In this document: one piece after another, positions 1-7,434 of the stretch
Numbering within the stretch: position 1 is the first letter of the stretch
How the letters are laid out: every line of letters starts with the position of its first letter
NCBI GenBank assembly: GCA_031288935.1
Contig: JAITQL010000115.1
Location: 1 to 17,576, forward strand
Direction of reading: 5' to 3'
DNA length: 17,576 nucleotides
Source of the DNA: Tannerella sp.
GTDB taxonomy: Bacteria; Bacteroidota; Bacteroidia; Bacteroidales; Tannerellaceae
Program-made: the position numbers and the translations under genes
Notes under the pieces: generated by a model
Databases searched by the model: none
The model's input: the letters and a program-made list of their open reading frames with translations, nothing else
Told to the model about the DNA's origin: nothing

Positions 1-70
1 GGCATCCCGTACGGGATGCGAGAGGGTTTGCAGACCGGTTTTCTACCGAACTGCCATCCCTGACGGGATG
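1..70. repeat. 70-bp direct repeat, copy 1, carrying two palindromes
   Basis: This 70-bp segment is repeated exactly at 169-238. It begins with the perfect 18-bp palindrome GCATCCCGTACGGGATGC (2-19) and ends with the near-palindrome CATCCCTGACGGGATG (55-70). About 35 bp of non-palindromic sequence separates them. Paired short palindromes in intergenic DNA resemble REP/BIME-type elements mobilised by RAYT (IS200-like) transposases in other bacteria, but no such transposase is in the window, so that link is inference. The copy touches the window edge and may extend further left. Confidence 0.85.
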
Positions 71-117
71 TGTAGCCTCTCCACGTTCGACGCGGTCGCA
101 GTCGATCACCGCGCCGC

Positions 118-133
118 CATTCCGTGAGGAATG
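118..133. repeat. Related palindrome between the two 70-bp copies
   Basis: CATTCCGTGAGGAATG has the same 16-nt layout as the palindromes in the flanking repeats: six-base arms around a four-base centre. Its arms are CATTCC/GGAATG instead of CATCCC/GGGATG, so both sides of the stem changed together. It sits in the 98-bp spacer (71-168) between the 70-bp copies. A degenerate relative with GACGGG words is visible at about 250-273. Confidence 0.7.
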
Positions 134-168
134 AAAGTTCGGCAGAAATAGCCGATGCCCGTTGACGT

Positions 169-238
169 GGCATCCCGTACGGGATGCGAGAGGGTTTGCA
201 GACCGGTTTTCTACCGAACTGCCATCCCTGACGGGATG
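169..238. repeat. 70-bp direct repeat, copy 2
   Basis: This is an exact copy of 1-70, with an offset of 168 bp. The two palindromes fall at 170-187 and 223-238. The identity over 70 bp, next to unrelated spacer sequence, indicates a recent duplication or insertion rather than ancient tandem drift. Confidence 0.85.
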
Positions 239-274
239 AACGGGGTTGCCATGACGGGCAGTTCTGACGGGATA

Positions 275-350
275 AATTGAGAATGGAGAATGGAGAAGGA
301 AGAATGAAATGCGCTCATCCTTCTCCATTCTCAATTCTCCATTCTCAATT
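275..350. repeat. Hairpin built from repeated GAGAATGGA words
   Basis: The left arm (275-300) is made of GAGAATGGA-like words. The right arm (318-350) is its reverse complement with extra words. Positions 286-300 pair perfectly with 318-332 around a 17-nt loop, and 275-289 is also the exact complement of 336-350, so two alternative foldings exist. Low-complexity inverted word repeats of this kind are, to my recollection, scattered through intergenic regions of Bacteroidales; a terminator-like role for a gene to the left is possible. Between 351 and 525 I see no gene and no convincing signal, only an isolated TTTTTTGTCTGT (385-396) resembling half of the array unit that follows. Confidence 0.75.
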
Positions 351-525
351 CCCCGGAGTGCTTCACTGCATTCGCAAGCACGGTGTTTTTTGTCTGTGAC
401 GCCGTCATTGCAGGTAACAAGGCGTTCCCCGCCGACGCGGTATCCTTGAATCCGGGCATCCGTGGCTGCATGTATTTGTACTGTTCGTGCTCTCTGTATA
501 ATTTCCGGATAATATATATCATAAT

Positions 526-775
526 ATTGTCTGTATGCAATGCAAAAGACAAAACCAAAATTTTTATTTTGTCTACATGCATCGAAAAAGACAAAACCGA
601 ATTTTTTATTTTGTCTACATGCATCAAAAAAGACAAAACAGCAATTTTTATTTTGTCTACATGCATCAAGAAAGACAAAACTGAATTTTTTATTTTGTCT
701 ATATGCATCGAGAAAGACAAAACAGCAATTTTTATTTTGTCTACATGCTATGCGAAAGACAAAATAGCGTTTGCT
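526..775. repeat. Tandem array of 42-bp units with internal dyads
   Basis: Units start at 548, 590, 632, 674, 716 and 758, exactly 42 bp apart. Five are well preserved. The sixth decays after its first third, and a degenerate half unit lies at about 526-547. Each intact unit holds GACAAAA, twelve bases, then TTTTGTC (dyads at 548-573, 590-615, 632-657, 674-699, 716-741), followed by a TACATGCAT-like linker (partly altered in units 4 and 5) and an A-rich run. The dyad arms are invariant; variation is concentrated in the N12 centre and the A-rich linker. 42 bp is about four turns of B-DNA, so all dyads would face the same side of the helix. The array is open in several frames on both strands because 42 is a multiple of three and the unit lacks stops; I do not regard it as coding. 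Its position, ending about 100 bp before an AraC-type gene, suggests a regulatory array. Confidence 0.9.
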
Positions 776-819
776 ATTTTCTTCAAGCCGGATCGCACGG
801 ACTGTTTTTTTTCTGCATG

Positions 820-851
820 TTGGGATATTTCGGGTAAAATATGCATATTTG
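820..851 (+). promoter_or_regulatory. Candidate promoter of the AraC-type gene
   Basis: TTG at 820-822 is followed after 21 bases by CATATTTG (844-851), one mismatch from the Bacteroides -7 consensus TAnnTTTG. The spacing fits the usual 19-21 bases between the -33 and -7 elements. It would give a leader of roughly 15-20 nt before the ATG at 875 and place the 42-bp array directly upstream of the promoter. This is a by-eye match only. Confidence 0.4.
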
Positions 852-874
852 CATCTCCAAATAAACAGATACTT

Positions 875-1303
875 ATGGAATTTCTTGGAAAATACAGAAA
901 GATTACCGTCGACGACGTCTGGTGCGGCAGTTCGGTGACCGAGGCAGAGGCCGCTGCCGCAGGCAAACATATCAATAAATATCGGAACTATGCCACGAAC
1001 AACGATTTTATCGACCACTTCGCCGCACTGCTTCGGATCATTGGCTACCGGCCGCTTTACAGGTATGCCGCCTCTATGGGCGTGGGAAGGCAGGAGTTTC
1101 ATCATGCCGTCCTGGCGCTCACCGGCTGGCCGCCGAAGAAATGGATAGATGAATTTACCCTGCGACGCATACGCGAATACATGGAGAAAGGCCGTTCGTC
1201 GTTCGGCGTGGCACATTCCCTGGGCTTCGTTGATACGGCCACGTTTTCCCATTATTTTCATCGCCATTTCGGGATGAGTCTCCGCGAATGGATGGACGGG
1301 TGA
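875..1303 (+). CDS. Short AraC-family HTH transcriptional regulator
   Basis: This 142-aa protein has the two helix-turn-helix motifs of the AraC/XylS DNA-binding domain across its C-terminal ~95 residues. The first is around LYRYAASMGVGRQEFHHAV and the second around FGVAHSLGFVDTATFSHYF, ending in the typical HFGMSLREW. The N-terminal ~45 residues are too short for a cupin or other known sensor domain, so it may be a DNA-binding-only regulator or respond through partners. The reading frame stays open upstream to 383, but that part runs through the 42-bp tandem repeat. I chose the ATG at 875 because it lies after the repeat and just below a promoter-like sequence. It is convergent with the RND pump gene, 56 bp away. 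Target genes are unknown; the array immediately upstream is an obvious candidate for autoregulation, which is inference. Confidence 0.75.
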   Translation: MEFLGKYRKITVDDVWCGSSVTEAEAAAAGKHINKYRNYATNNDFIDHFAALLRIIGYRPLYRYAASMGVGRQEFHHAVLALTGWPPKKWIDEFTLRRIREYMEKGRSSFGVAHSLGFVDTATFSHYFHRHFGMSLREWMDG

Positions 1304-1359
1304 CGGTGACAAACGCCACTTCTCCGCGCCGTATTCCGCGCTAATCTGCAAACCGCTTT

Positions 1360-4300
1360 TCATTGCCCGTCTTCCGTTTTTGATGTGTTGCTCGCATGTT
1401 CCCGCCACCAGCATTGCAGCACGGGGACGACGAACATGGTCATGCTCTGGATCAACATGCCGCCGAACGCGGGGATGGCCATCGGCGCCATGATGTCCGC
1501 GCCCTTGCCGGTGGAGGTCAGGACGGGCAGCAGGGCGATGAGCGTGGTGGCGGTCGTCATGGCGGCGGGACGGACGCGGCGCAGGCCGGCGTGTACTACG
1601 GCTTCGCGGATTTCGGCGTGCGTCTTCGGGTGGCGCTCCCGGAAGGTGTCGTGAATGAACGTGCCCATCAGCACGCCGTCGTCCGTCGCTATGCCGAACA
1701 GGGCGATGAAGCCTACCCAGACGGCAATGCTGAGGTTGACCGGGTGAATGTGGAACAGGTCGCGCATGTTGGCTCCCGCGATGGAAAAATCCATGAACCA
1801 CGGCTGTGCGTAGAGCCACAGCAGGATGAATCCGCCGGCAAAGGCGACGAAGACGCCGGAGAAATGGATGAGCGAGGCCGTTACGGTGCGGAACTGCACG
1901 TAGAGCAGCAGCAGAATGAGCAGCAGACTGACGGGGATGACTATCGCCAGGCGGCGGGCGGCGCGCGCCTGCTGCTCGTAGTTGCCGGCAAAGCGGTACG
2001 ACACGCCGTCCGGCAGCTGCAACTCGCCCGAAGCGATTTGCCCGCGCAGAAAGCGGTCGGCTTCGCGAACAACGTCGACTTCGGCTTGCCCTTCCTCCTT
2101 GTCGAAAATAATATATCCCGTCAGGAACGTATTTTCACTCTGAATCATCTGCGCACCGCGCGTATACTCGATGTCGGCCACCTGACCGAGAGGAATCTGC
2201 ACGCCCGTGGCTGCGGGAACGAGCAACTGCGCCAGTGCGTCGGGATGATCGCGCAGCTCGCGGGGGTATCGCAGACGGACGGCGAAGCGTTCGCGCCCCT
2301 CGACCGTCACGGTCAGCGGCATCCCTCCCACGGCGGCGCCGATCACCTCCTGCAAGTCGGCGACCGTGATGCCGTAACGCGCCATCCGGCGGCGATCCAG
2401 TTTGATTTCGAGGTACGGCGCGCCGACGGCACGGTCGTAGAAGACGGTCGAGGGCAGGACATGCGGCGCGGCCTTCAACGCGGCTTCGAGCGCCTTGCCG
2501 CCCGCCTCGATGCGCTCCATGTCCGGACCGGAAACCTTCAGTCCCATCGGCGCGCGCATCCCGGTAGAGAGCATCACCAGTCGCGCTTCAATGGGTTGCA
2601 GCTTCGGCGCGGAGGTGACGCCCGGCAGGTGCGCGGCGTTGACGATCTCCTGCCAGATGTCGTCCGCGTGACGGATGTGCGGTCGCCACTGGCGGAAGTA
2701 ATCGCCCCGCGGATCGGGCGTCAGGCTGTCGGCGGGAATCATGCGGAAGCCCTCCTCCGGCCGGTACGCCGATCCGTCCGTCAGCACGAACGCCCCGCCG
2801 CTCACCCTGAATCGCCGGCGATGGCCGTTGGCGTCGAGGATGTATTCCGGGCGATACTGAATCGTATTCTCGAACATCTGCGCCGGCGCGGGGTCGAGGG
2901 CGGAGTTGACGCGCCCCCATTTCCCCACGGCGGTCTCGACTTCGGGAATCTGCATGATGCGCTTGTCCAGCAGCCCGACGATCCGCAGGTTCTGTTCGAT
3001 GCCGGTGTGCGGCATGGCGGTAGGCATCAGCAGAAACGACCCCTCGTTCAGGCTCGGCATAAATTCCTCGCCCATGCCGCGCCAGACCAGCAGCCCGCCG
3101 GCCAGCGTAGCCAGGGGAAGCAGCATGAATTTCCAGCGATTGGCCAGACACCAGCGCAGCATACGCTCGTAGCAGACGACCAGCGCCCACAGCACGGCCA
3201 GTATGATGCCGACGGAGAGCATGACGAACATAAAGTTGAGCGGCAGTCCGGCGCCCGTCCCCACCGGCAGCCATTCCGACGCAAGGAAATACACGGCCGT
3301 CAGCAGCGCGATGCCGATGTCGATCCACGTTGCCGTGCGGCGGTTCTTCCAGTATCCGGCCGTCAGCCGGTTGACGCCGAAAAGCGCAATCCCCAGGGCG
3401 GGGAACACGCCGCTCAGGACAAACCACGCCACGCCGCCAACCGTCAACGCTCCCGCAGCCATGCGGCGGAGCAGCCGCGAAGGCAGGCGGAGCGATAAAA
3501 CGAAGTAGGCCACGGTCGGCAGCAGCGTAAAGCCCAGCACAAAGGCGGACACCAGCGCAAACGTCTTCGTGAACGCCAGCGGGCCGAACAGCTTGCCCTC
3601 CTGCGCCTGCATGGCAAAAACGGGCAGGAAGCTGATGATCGTGGTCAACATGCCGGTGGTCAGCGCGCCGGATACTTCGCGCACGCTCCGGTCGATCAGT
3701 TCGACCAGCGCCCGGCCGCGCGGCAGGATCGACTGTCCCCCGGCGTTGCGGAGGATGTTTTCGACAATCACCACCCCCACGTCGACCATGATGCCGATGG
3801 CGATGGCAATGCCGGACAGGGCGACGATGTTGGCGTCGACGCCGGTGTAGCGCATGATGATAAAGGTGGCCAGCACGGCGACCGGCAGCAGGCTCGAGAT
3901 GATGATCGACGCGCGCAGGTTGAAGACCAGCAGGAGGACGACGATGATGCAGATCAAGACCTCGTGCGTGAGCGCCGTTTCGAGCGTGCCGACGGTTTCG
4001 CGGATCAGCCCCGAACGGTCGTAGAAGGGAACGACCGTCACTTTGGACACCGTGCCGTCCGCCAGCGTTTTCTGCGGCATTCCGGCCGCCATCTCGCCGA
4101 TCTTCTCCTTGACGCGGTCAATGACCTGGAGGGGATTGGAACCGTAGCGCGCCACGACGACGCCCCCGACAGCCTCCACGCCCTCCTTGTCCAGTCCGCC
4201 GCGCCGCGTGGCCGGGCCAAAGCGGACGTCGGCCACTTCCCCGATCCGCACCGGCCGGCCGCCTTCCCGGACGGCGACCACGGCCTCCTCCAGGTCGGAC

Positions 4301-5097
4301 ACGTTGCGGATGTATCCCAGACCGCGTACCAGGTATTCCACCTTGTTCATCTCGACCGTTTCGGCGCCGATGTCCAGATTGCTCTTCTGCACCGCCGCCA
4401 TGACGTCCATCACCGAAACGCCGAACGCGCGCAGGGCGTCGGGACGGATTTCGACCTGGTATTCCCTGACAAACCCGCCGACGGAGGCTACTTCCGCGAC
4501 GCCCTCGGCGGCGGCAAGCGAGTATTTCACGTAAAAGTCCTGAAGCGTCCGCAGCTCGTCGGGATCCCAGCCGCCGGCGGGCTTTCCGGTCTGCGGATCG
4601 CGTCCTTCAAGCGTGTACCAGAAGATTTGTCCCAGCGCCGTGGCGTCCGGCCCCAGCGCCGGCTGCACGCCTTCGGGCAGCATTCCGGCCGGAAGGGAGT
4701 TGAGTTTTTCCAGTATCCGCGAACGGCTCCAGTAAAATTCGATGTCGTCTTCAAATATAATATAGATGAACGACATGCCGAACATGGAAGAACTGCGGAC
4801 GGTCTTCACGCCGGGAATCCCCAGCAGCGACGTCGTGAGCGGATACGTAATCTGCTCCTGAATATCCCGGGGCGACCGTCCCATCCATTCCGCAGCCACG
4901 ATTTGCTGGTTCTCTCCGATGTCCGGGATGGCATCCACCGGCACGGGGTCGCTTGGCCACGCGCCGCCGTGCCAGTTGAACGGCGCTACCGACACCCCCC
5001 ACATCACCGTCGCCGCAAGCAGCAGGAGCGCAATCGGACGGTTGTTCAGAAAATAGGAAATAAGTTTGTTTAGTATCATGATTATATACACATTCAA
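1360..5097 (-). CDS. cusA: CusA/CzcA-family heavy-metal efflux RND pump, long form
   Basis: This 1245-aa inner-membrane RND permease likely exports Cu(I)/Ag(I) using proton influx. Family signs are the early VDAIPDIGENQQIV motif (residues ~54-67), the TM4 block GIAIAIGIMVDVGVVIVEN with the proton-relay Asp at 439, and DPAPAQMFENTI around 735-746. Methionines 691, 741 and 842 appear to match the three Met ligands of E. coli CusA (573, 623, 672 from memory): the first two are 50 apart in both, while about 52 extra residues lie between the second and third here. That favours copper/silver over Co/Zn/Cd. It is longer than the ~1050 aa of CusA mainly because of extra hydrophobic segments at ~540-645 and the insert at ~750-805. 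The ATG at 5079 (residue 7) is an equally plausible start; no strong ribosome-binding site precedes either. It follows the HYC_CC_PP gene by 121 bp. No CusB or CusC gene is present in the window. Confidence 0.93.
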   Translation of the reverse strand: MNVYIIMILNKLISYFLNNRPIALLLLAATVMWGVSVAPFNWHGGAWPSDPVPVDAIPDIGENQQIVAAEWMGRSPRDIQEQITYPLTTSLLGIPGVKTVRSSSMFGMSFIYIIFEDDIEFYWSRSRILEKLNSLPAGMLPEGVQPALGPDATALGQIFWYTLEGRDPQTGKPAGGWDPDELRTLQDFYVKYSLAAAEGVAEVASVGGFVREYQVEIRPDALRAFGVSVMDVMAAVQKSNLDIGAETVEMNKVEYLVRGLGYIRNVSDLEEAVVAVREGGRPVRIGEVADVRFGPATRRGGLDKEGVEAVGGVVVARYGSNPLQVIDRVKEKIGEMAAGMPQKTLADGTVSKVTVVPFYDRSGLIRETVGTLETALTHEVLICIIVVLLLVFNLRASIIISSLLPVAVLATFIIMRYTGVDANIVALSGIAIAIGIMVDVGVVIVENILRNAGGQSILPRGRALVELIDRSVREVSGALTTGMLTTIISFLPVFAMQAQEGKLFGPLAFTKTFALVSAFVLGFTLLPTVAYFVLSLRLPSRLLRRMAAGALTVGGVAWFVLSGVFPALGIALFGVNRLTAGYWKNRRTATWIDIGIALLTAVYFLASEWLPVGTGAGLPLNFMFVMLSVGIILAVLWALVVCYERMLRWCLANRWKFMLLPLATLAGGLLVWRGMGEEFMPSLNEGSFLLMPTAMPHTGIEQNLRIVGLLDKRIMQIPEVETAVGKWGRVNSALDPAPAQMFENTIQYRPEYILDANGHRRRFRVSGGAFVLTDGSAYRPEEGFRMIPADSLTPDPRGDYFRQWRPHIRHADDIWQEIVNAAHLPGVTSAPKLQPIEARLVMLSTGMRAPMGLKVSGPDMERIEAGGKALEAALKAAPHVLPSTVFYDRAVGAPYLEIKLDRRRMARYGITVADLQEVIGAAVGGMPLTVTVEGRERFAVRLRYPRELRDHPDALAQLLVPAATGVQIPLGQVADIEYTRGAQMIQSENTFLTGYIIFDKEEGQAEVDVVREADRFLRGQIASGELQLPDGVSYRFAGNYEQQARAARRLAIVIPVSLLLILLLLYVQFRTVTASLIHFSGVFVAFAGGFILLWLYAQPWFMDFSIAGANMRDLFHIHPVNLSIAVWVGFIALFGIATDDGVLMGTFIHDTFRERHPKTHAEIREAVVHAGLRRVRPAAMTTATTLIALLPVLTSTGKGADIMAPMAIPAFGGMLIQSMTMFVVPVLQCWWREHASNTSKTEDGQ

Positions 5098-5218
5098 CGG
5101 ATTAATAGCTCATACGTCTTTCCGGCACGCCTTGTGCAACATCACTTGCCACGCGGCGGGGCACGGAAAAAAACACGGTGGTGCACGGAGGTCGCAGCCC
5201 TCCGGCGGAGCAGGAAAG

Positions 5219-5659
5219 TCAAAGGCGAAGCAGGCAGAAAATGGCAAGCAGATCGGTACTGCCTGCGGCCGGTTTGCCCGGCGGAGAGCGTTGAATTTGA
5301 GGCGACCCGTTCCATTCGCCGAAACCGGGACATGCGTCTGCGGGCAGAAAAACCGGAACGGCCGCAGCGGATTCCTGCGCCGCAGATTCGCGGGAAGAGG
5401 GCTGGAAATCGTCGGTGGCAAGTTCAATCAGGTAGTTGGAACAGCAGGATTCGACCGGCTCGGAGATGCCGTTGCCGGACGCAGTCCGTTCCTGCGCGGA
5501 GCGCCCGTCTTCATCGGCTGTCGTATTGCAGCAGCACGCTTTCGCATCTGCCGGGCCAACGGACACAAGCGTATCCGCACAGAAATGAAGAGCGAACGCG
5601 GGCTGCACTGCCCCCAACGCCATGATCCCCGACATAATGACCGCCATGATCCGTTTCAT
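5219..5659 (-). CDS. HYC_CC_PP family exported Cys-rich protein
   Basis: This 146-aa protein has an N-terminal signal peptide (MKRIMAVIMSGIMALG, cut near the AFA at 21-23). It then shows the hallmarks of the Bacteroidota HYC_CC_PP family: HFC at 25-27 (the family usually has HYC), a CCC run at 42-44, SCC at 71-73, and a late PP at 126-127 followed by a hydrophobic C-terminus. These small periplasmic proteins recur beside metal-efflux RND genes; the Cys/His content suggests metal binding, but no biochemical function is established to my knowledge. Here it precedes the CusA-type pump on the same strand, most likely as the first gene of that operon. The start is supported by an AGGAACAGG-type purine stretch directly before the ATG and a promoter match upstream. 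It is somewhat extended by low-complexity linkers (~49-70 and ~88-102). Confidence 0.8.
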   Translation of the reverse strand: MKRIMAVIMSGIMALGAVQPAFALHFCADTLVSVGPADAKACCCNTTADEDGRSAQERTASGNGISEPVESCCSNYLIELATDDFQPSSRESAAQESAAAVPVFLPADACPGFGEWNGSPQIQRSPPGKPAAGSTDLLAIFCLLRL

Positions 5660-5696
5660 CCTGTTCCTTTTTTGATTGATGACATAAATTGAGCGG

Positions 5697-5727
5697 CAAA
5701 TATATGCTTTTATTTCGTAGCAAACAA
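5697..5727 (-). promoter_or_regulatory. Promoter of the HYC_CC_PP-cusA operon
   Basis: On the minus strand TTG (5725-5727) is followed after 20 bases by TATATTTG (5697-5704), an exact match to the Bacteroides -7 consensus TAnnTTTG. The ATG lies about 37 bp downstream. The remaining divergent intergenic DNA up to 5941 holds a weaker -7-like TATCTTTA at 5898-5905 that could serve glyA. Confidence 0.6.
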
Positions 5728-5941
5728 TCTTTCATGCAAATCCCGCGCCCTGTTCCGGCAAGTTCTCCGGCATCGTCCGCCCGTCCGTCCCTTGCCTTTC
5801 CTCTGTTTCAGGGAGATTAAACGGCACGGAACAAAACACATACCGGTTTTTCGCCAAGATTCTTTCCGAACAGGATGGAGGAATCTTTCAAAATCCATAT
5901 CTTTACGGCCTCAAACAGAAGAATTTTAAATACAGGAGAAT

Positions 5942-7222
5942 ATGAAAAGAGACAATGTCATTTTCGAGATGATAGAAAAGGAACGTCAGCGTCAGCTGCG
6001 AGGAATAGAACTGATTGCGTCGGAGAATTTTGTAAGCGGGCAAGTGCTGGAAGCAATGGGCAGCGTGTTGACCAACAAGTATGCCGAGGGGTATCCCGGC
6101 AAGCGTTACTACGGCGGTTGCGAAGTGGTGGACTGCAGCGAGAGTCTGGCCATAGAACGGTTGAAGAAGATTTTCAACGCCGAATGGGCGAACGTGCAGC
6201 CCCATTCCGGTGCGCAGGCCAATGCGGCCGTCTTTCTGGCGACGCTGAACCCGGGCGATACCTTCCTCGGCCTGAATCTGGCGCACGGAGGACATCTTTC
6301 GCACGGTTCGCCCGTCAACAGTTCCGGAATACTCTATCATGCCACCGAATATAACGTAAGGGAAGATACCGGGCGCGTGGATTACGACCAGATGGAAGAG
6401 GTCGCCCTGCGCGAACGTCCGAAACTGATTGTCGGCGGCGGGTCGGCGTATTCGCGCGAATGGGACTACAAGCGCATGCGCGCCATTGCAGACAAAGCGG
6501 GGGCGCTGTTGATGATCGACATGGCGCATCCGGCCGGACTGATTGCGGCCGGACTGCTGGACAACCCGCTGGAATATGCCCACATCGTCACCTCGACGAC
6601 GCACAAGACGTTGCGCGGGCCGCGCGGAGGCGTGATTTTGCTGGGCAGGGATTTTGCCAATCCGTGGGGGAAGACAACGCCGAAGGGCGACGTCAAAATG
6701 ATGTCGCAGTTGCTTGATTCAGCCGTCTTTCCCGGTATTCAGGGCGGGCCGCTGGAACATGTGATTGCTGCCAAGGCCGTGGCTTTCGGCGAAGCGCTCG
6801 AACCGGAATACAAGACGTATCAAACGCAGGTCAGGAAGAATGCGGCAGCCCTGGCGCAGGCATTTACGACCGCGGGCTACAAGGTCGTCTCCGGCGGAAC
6901 GGACAACCACAGCATGTTGATCGACTTGCGTTCCAAGTTCCCGGACTTGACGGGCAAGGTAGCCGAAAAAGTACTGGTGACGGCCGACATTACGGTCAAC
7001 AAGAACATGGTGCCGTTCGACAGCCGTTCGCCGTTCCTGACCTCCGGCATTCGCGTCGGGACGCCGGCCATTTCCACACGCGGCGTCGAGGAAACGCTGA
7101 TGGGTGACATAGTGGATTTGATCGACACCGTTTTGTCGCATCCCGAATCGGATGCCACCCTCCTTGTCGTCCGCGAAAAAGTGAATGCCCTCATGAAAGA
7201 CTATCCGCTGTTCGCGTGGTAA
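5942..7222 (+). CDS. glyA: Serine hydroxymethyltransferase
   Basis: This 426-aa cytosolic PLP enzyme interconverts serine and glycine, charging tetrahydrofolate with the one-carbon unit used for purine, thymidylate and methionine synthesis. Visible family motifs are IELIASENF (22-30), [16 protein letters not shown] (45-59), QPHSGAQAN (86-94), the cofactor Asp in [10 protein letters not shown] (Asp193), and the Schiff-base Lys222 in [22 protein letters not shown] near the C-terminus completes the set. The length is normal for bacterial GlyA. The start is preceded by AGGAGA at a good distance. It stands alone, divergent from the HYC_CC_PP-cusA operon, and is closed by a strong terminator at 7353-7390. 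Nothing about it is unusual. Confidence 0.98.
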   Translation: MKRDNVIFEMIEKERQRQLRGIELIASENFVSGQVLEAMGSVLTNKYAEGYPGKRYYGGCEVVDCSESLAIERLKKIFNAEWANVQPHSGAQANAAVFLATLNPGDTFLGLNLAHGGHLSHGSPVNSSGILYHATEYNVREDTGRVDYDQMEEVALRERPKLIVGGGSAYSREWDYKRMRAIADKAGALLMIDMAHPAGLIAAGLLDNPLEYAHIVTSTTHKTLRGPRGGVILLGRDFANPWGKTTPKGDVKMMSQLLDSAVFPGIQGGPLEHVIAAKAVAFGEALEPEYKTYQTQVRKNAAALAQAFTTAGYKVVSGGTDNHSMLIDLRSKFPDLTGKVAEKVLVTADITVNKNMVPFDSRSPFLTSGIRVGTPAISTRGVEETLMGDIVDLIDTVLSHPESDATLLVVREKVNALMKDYPLFAW

Positions 7223-7352
7223 GAAACCTTGTTCAAGGTGCAGGGATTGCTTTCTGTGCCTTCAAGTAAGCGTAAAACGTGTCTGCGGCGCGCGCAGTCG
7301 ATATGCTTCAGGCAGGTACACAAAGACAGTTCGGGCATGGAGGACAGAAAAG

Positions 7353-7390
7353 AAGCCATCTGGAATTAACTGTAATTCCGGATGGCTTTT
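7353..7390. terminator. Bidirectional intrinsic terminator, glyA / GH2 gene
   Basis: AAGCCATCTGGAATTA (7353-7368) pairs with TAATTCCGGATGGCTT (7373-7388) across an ACTG loop, with a single T:G wobble in 16 pairs. TTTT ends the plus strand at 7387-7390, and the minus-strand side continues as CTTCTTTTC. It lies between two convergent genes and can serve both. Confidence 0.9.
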
Positions 7391-7434
7391 CGTCATGTTT
7401 CATCCTGCAAAACCTGCGGGCAGGGGCATGAATG

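Noticed and set aside
526..775. CRISPR array
   Set aside because: The period is constant, but there are no unique spacers of 25-40 bp: only about six bases differ between units, and no cas genes are present.
383..874. Long in-frame N-terminal extension of the AraC-type protein
   Set aside because: It would translate the 42-bp DNA array into 14-residue repeats rich in Lys, Phe and Ile. The same array is open in other frames and strands, the dyad arms rather than codons are conserved, and a promoter-like site lies after it.
1396..3498. 700-aa open frame opposite the RND pump gene
   Set aside because: It is a GC-rich antisense shadow: composition is dominated by Arg, Gly, His and Gln, there is no known domain, and the minus-strand frame is a clear RND protein.
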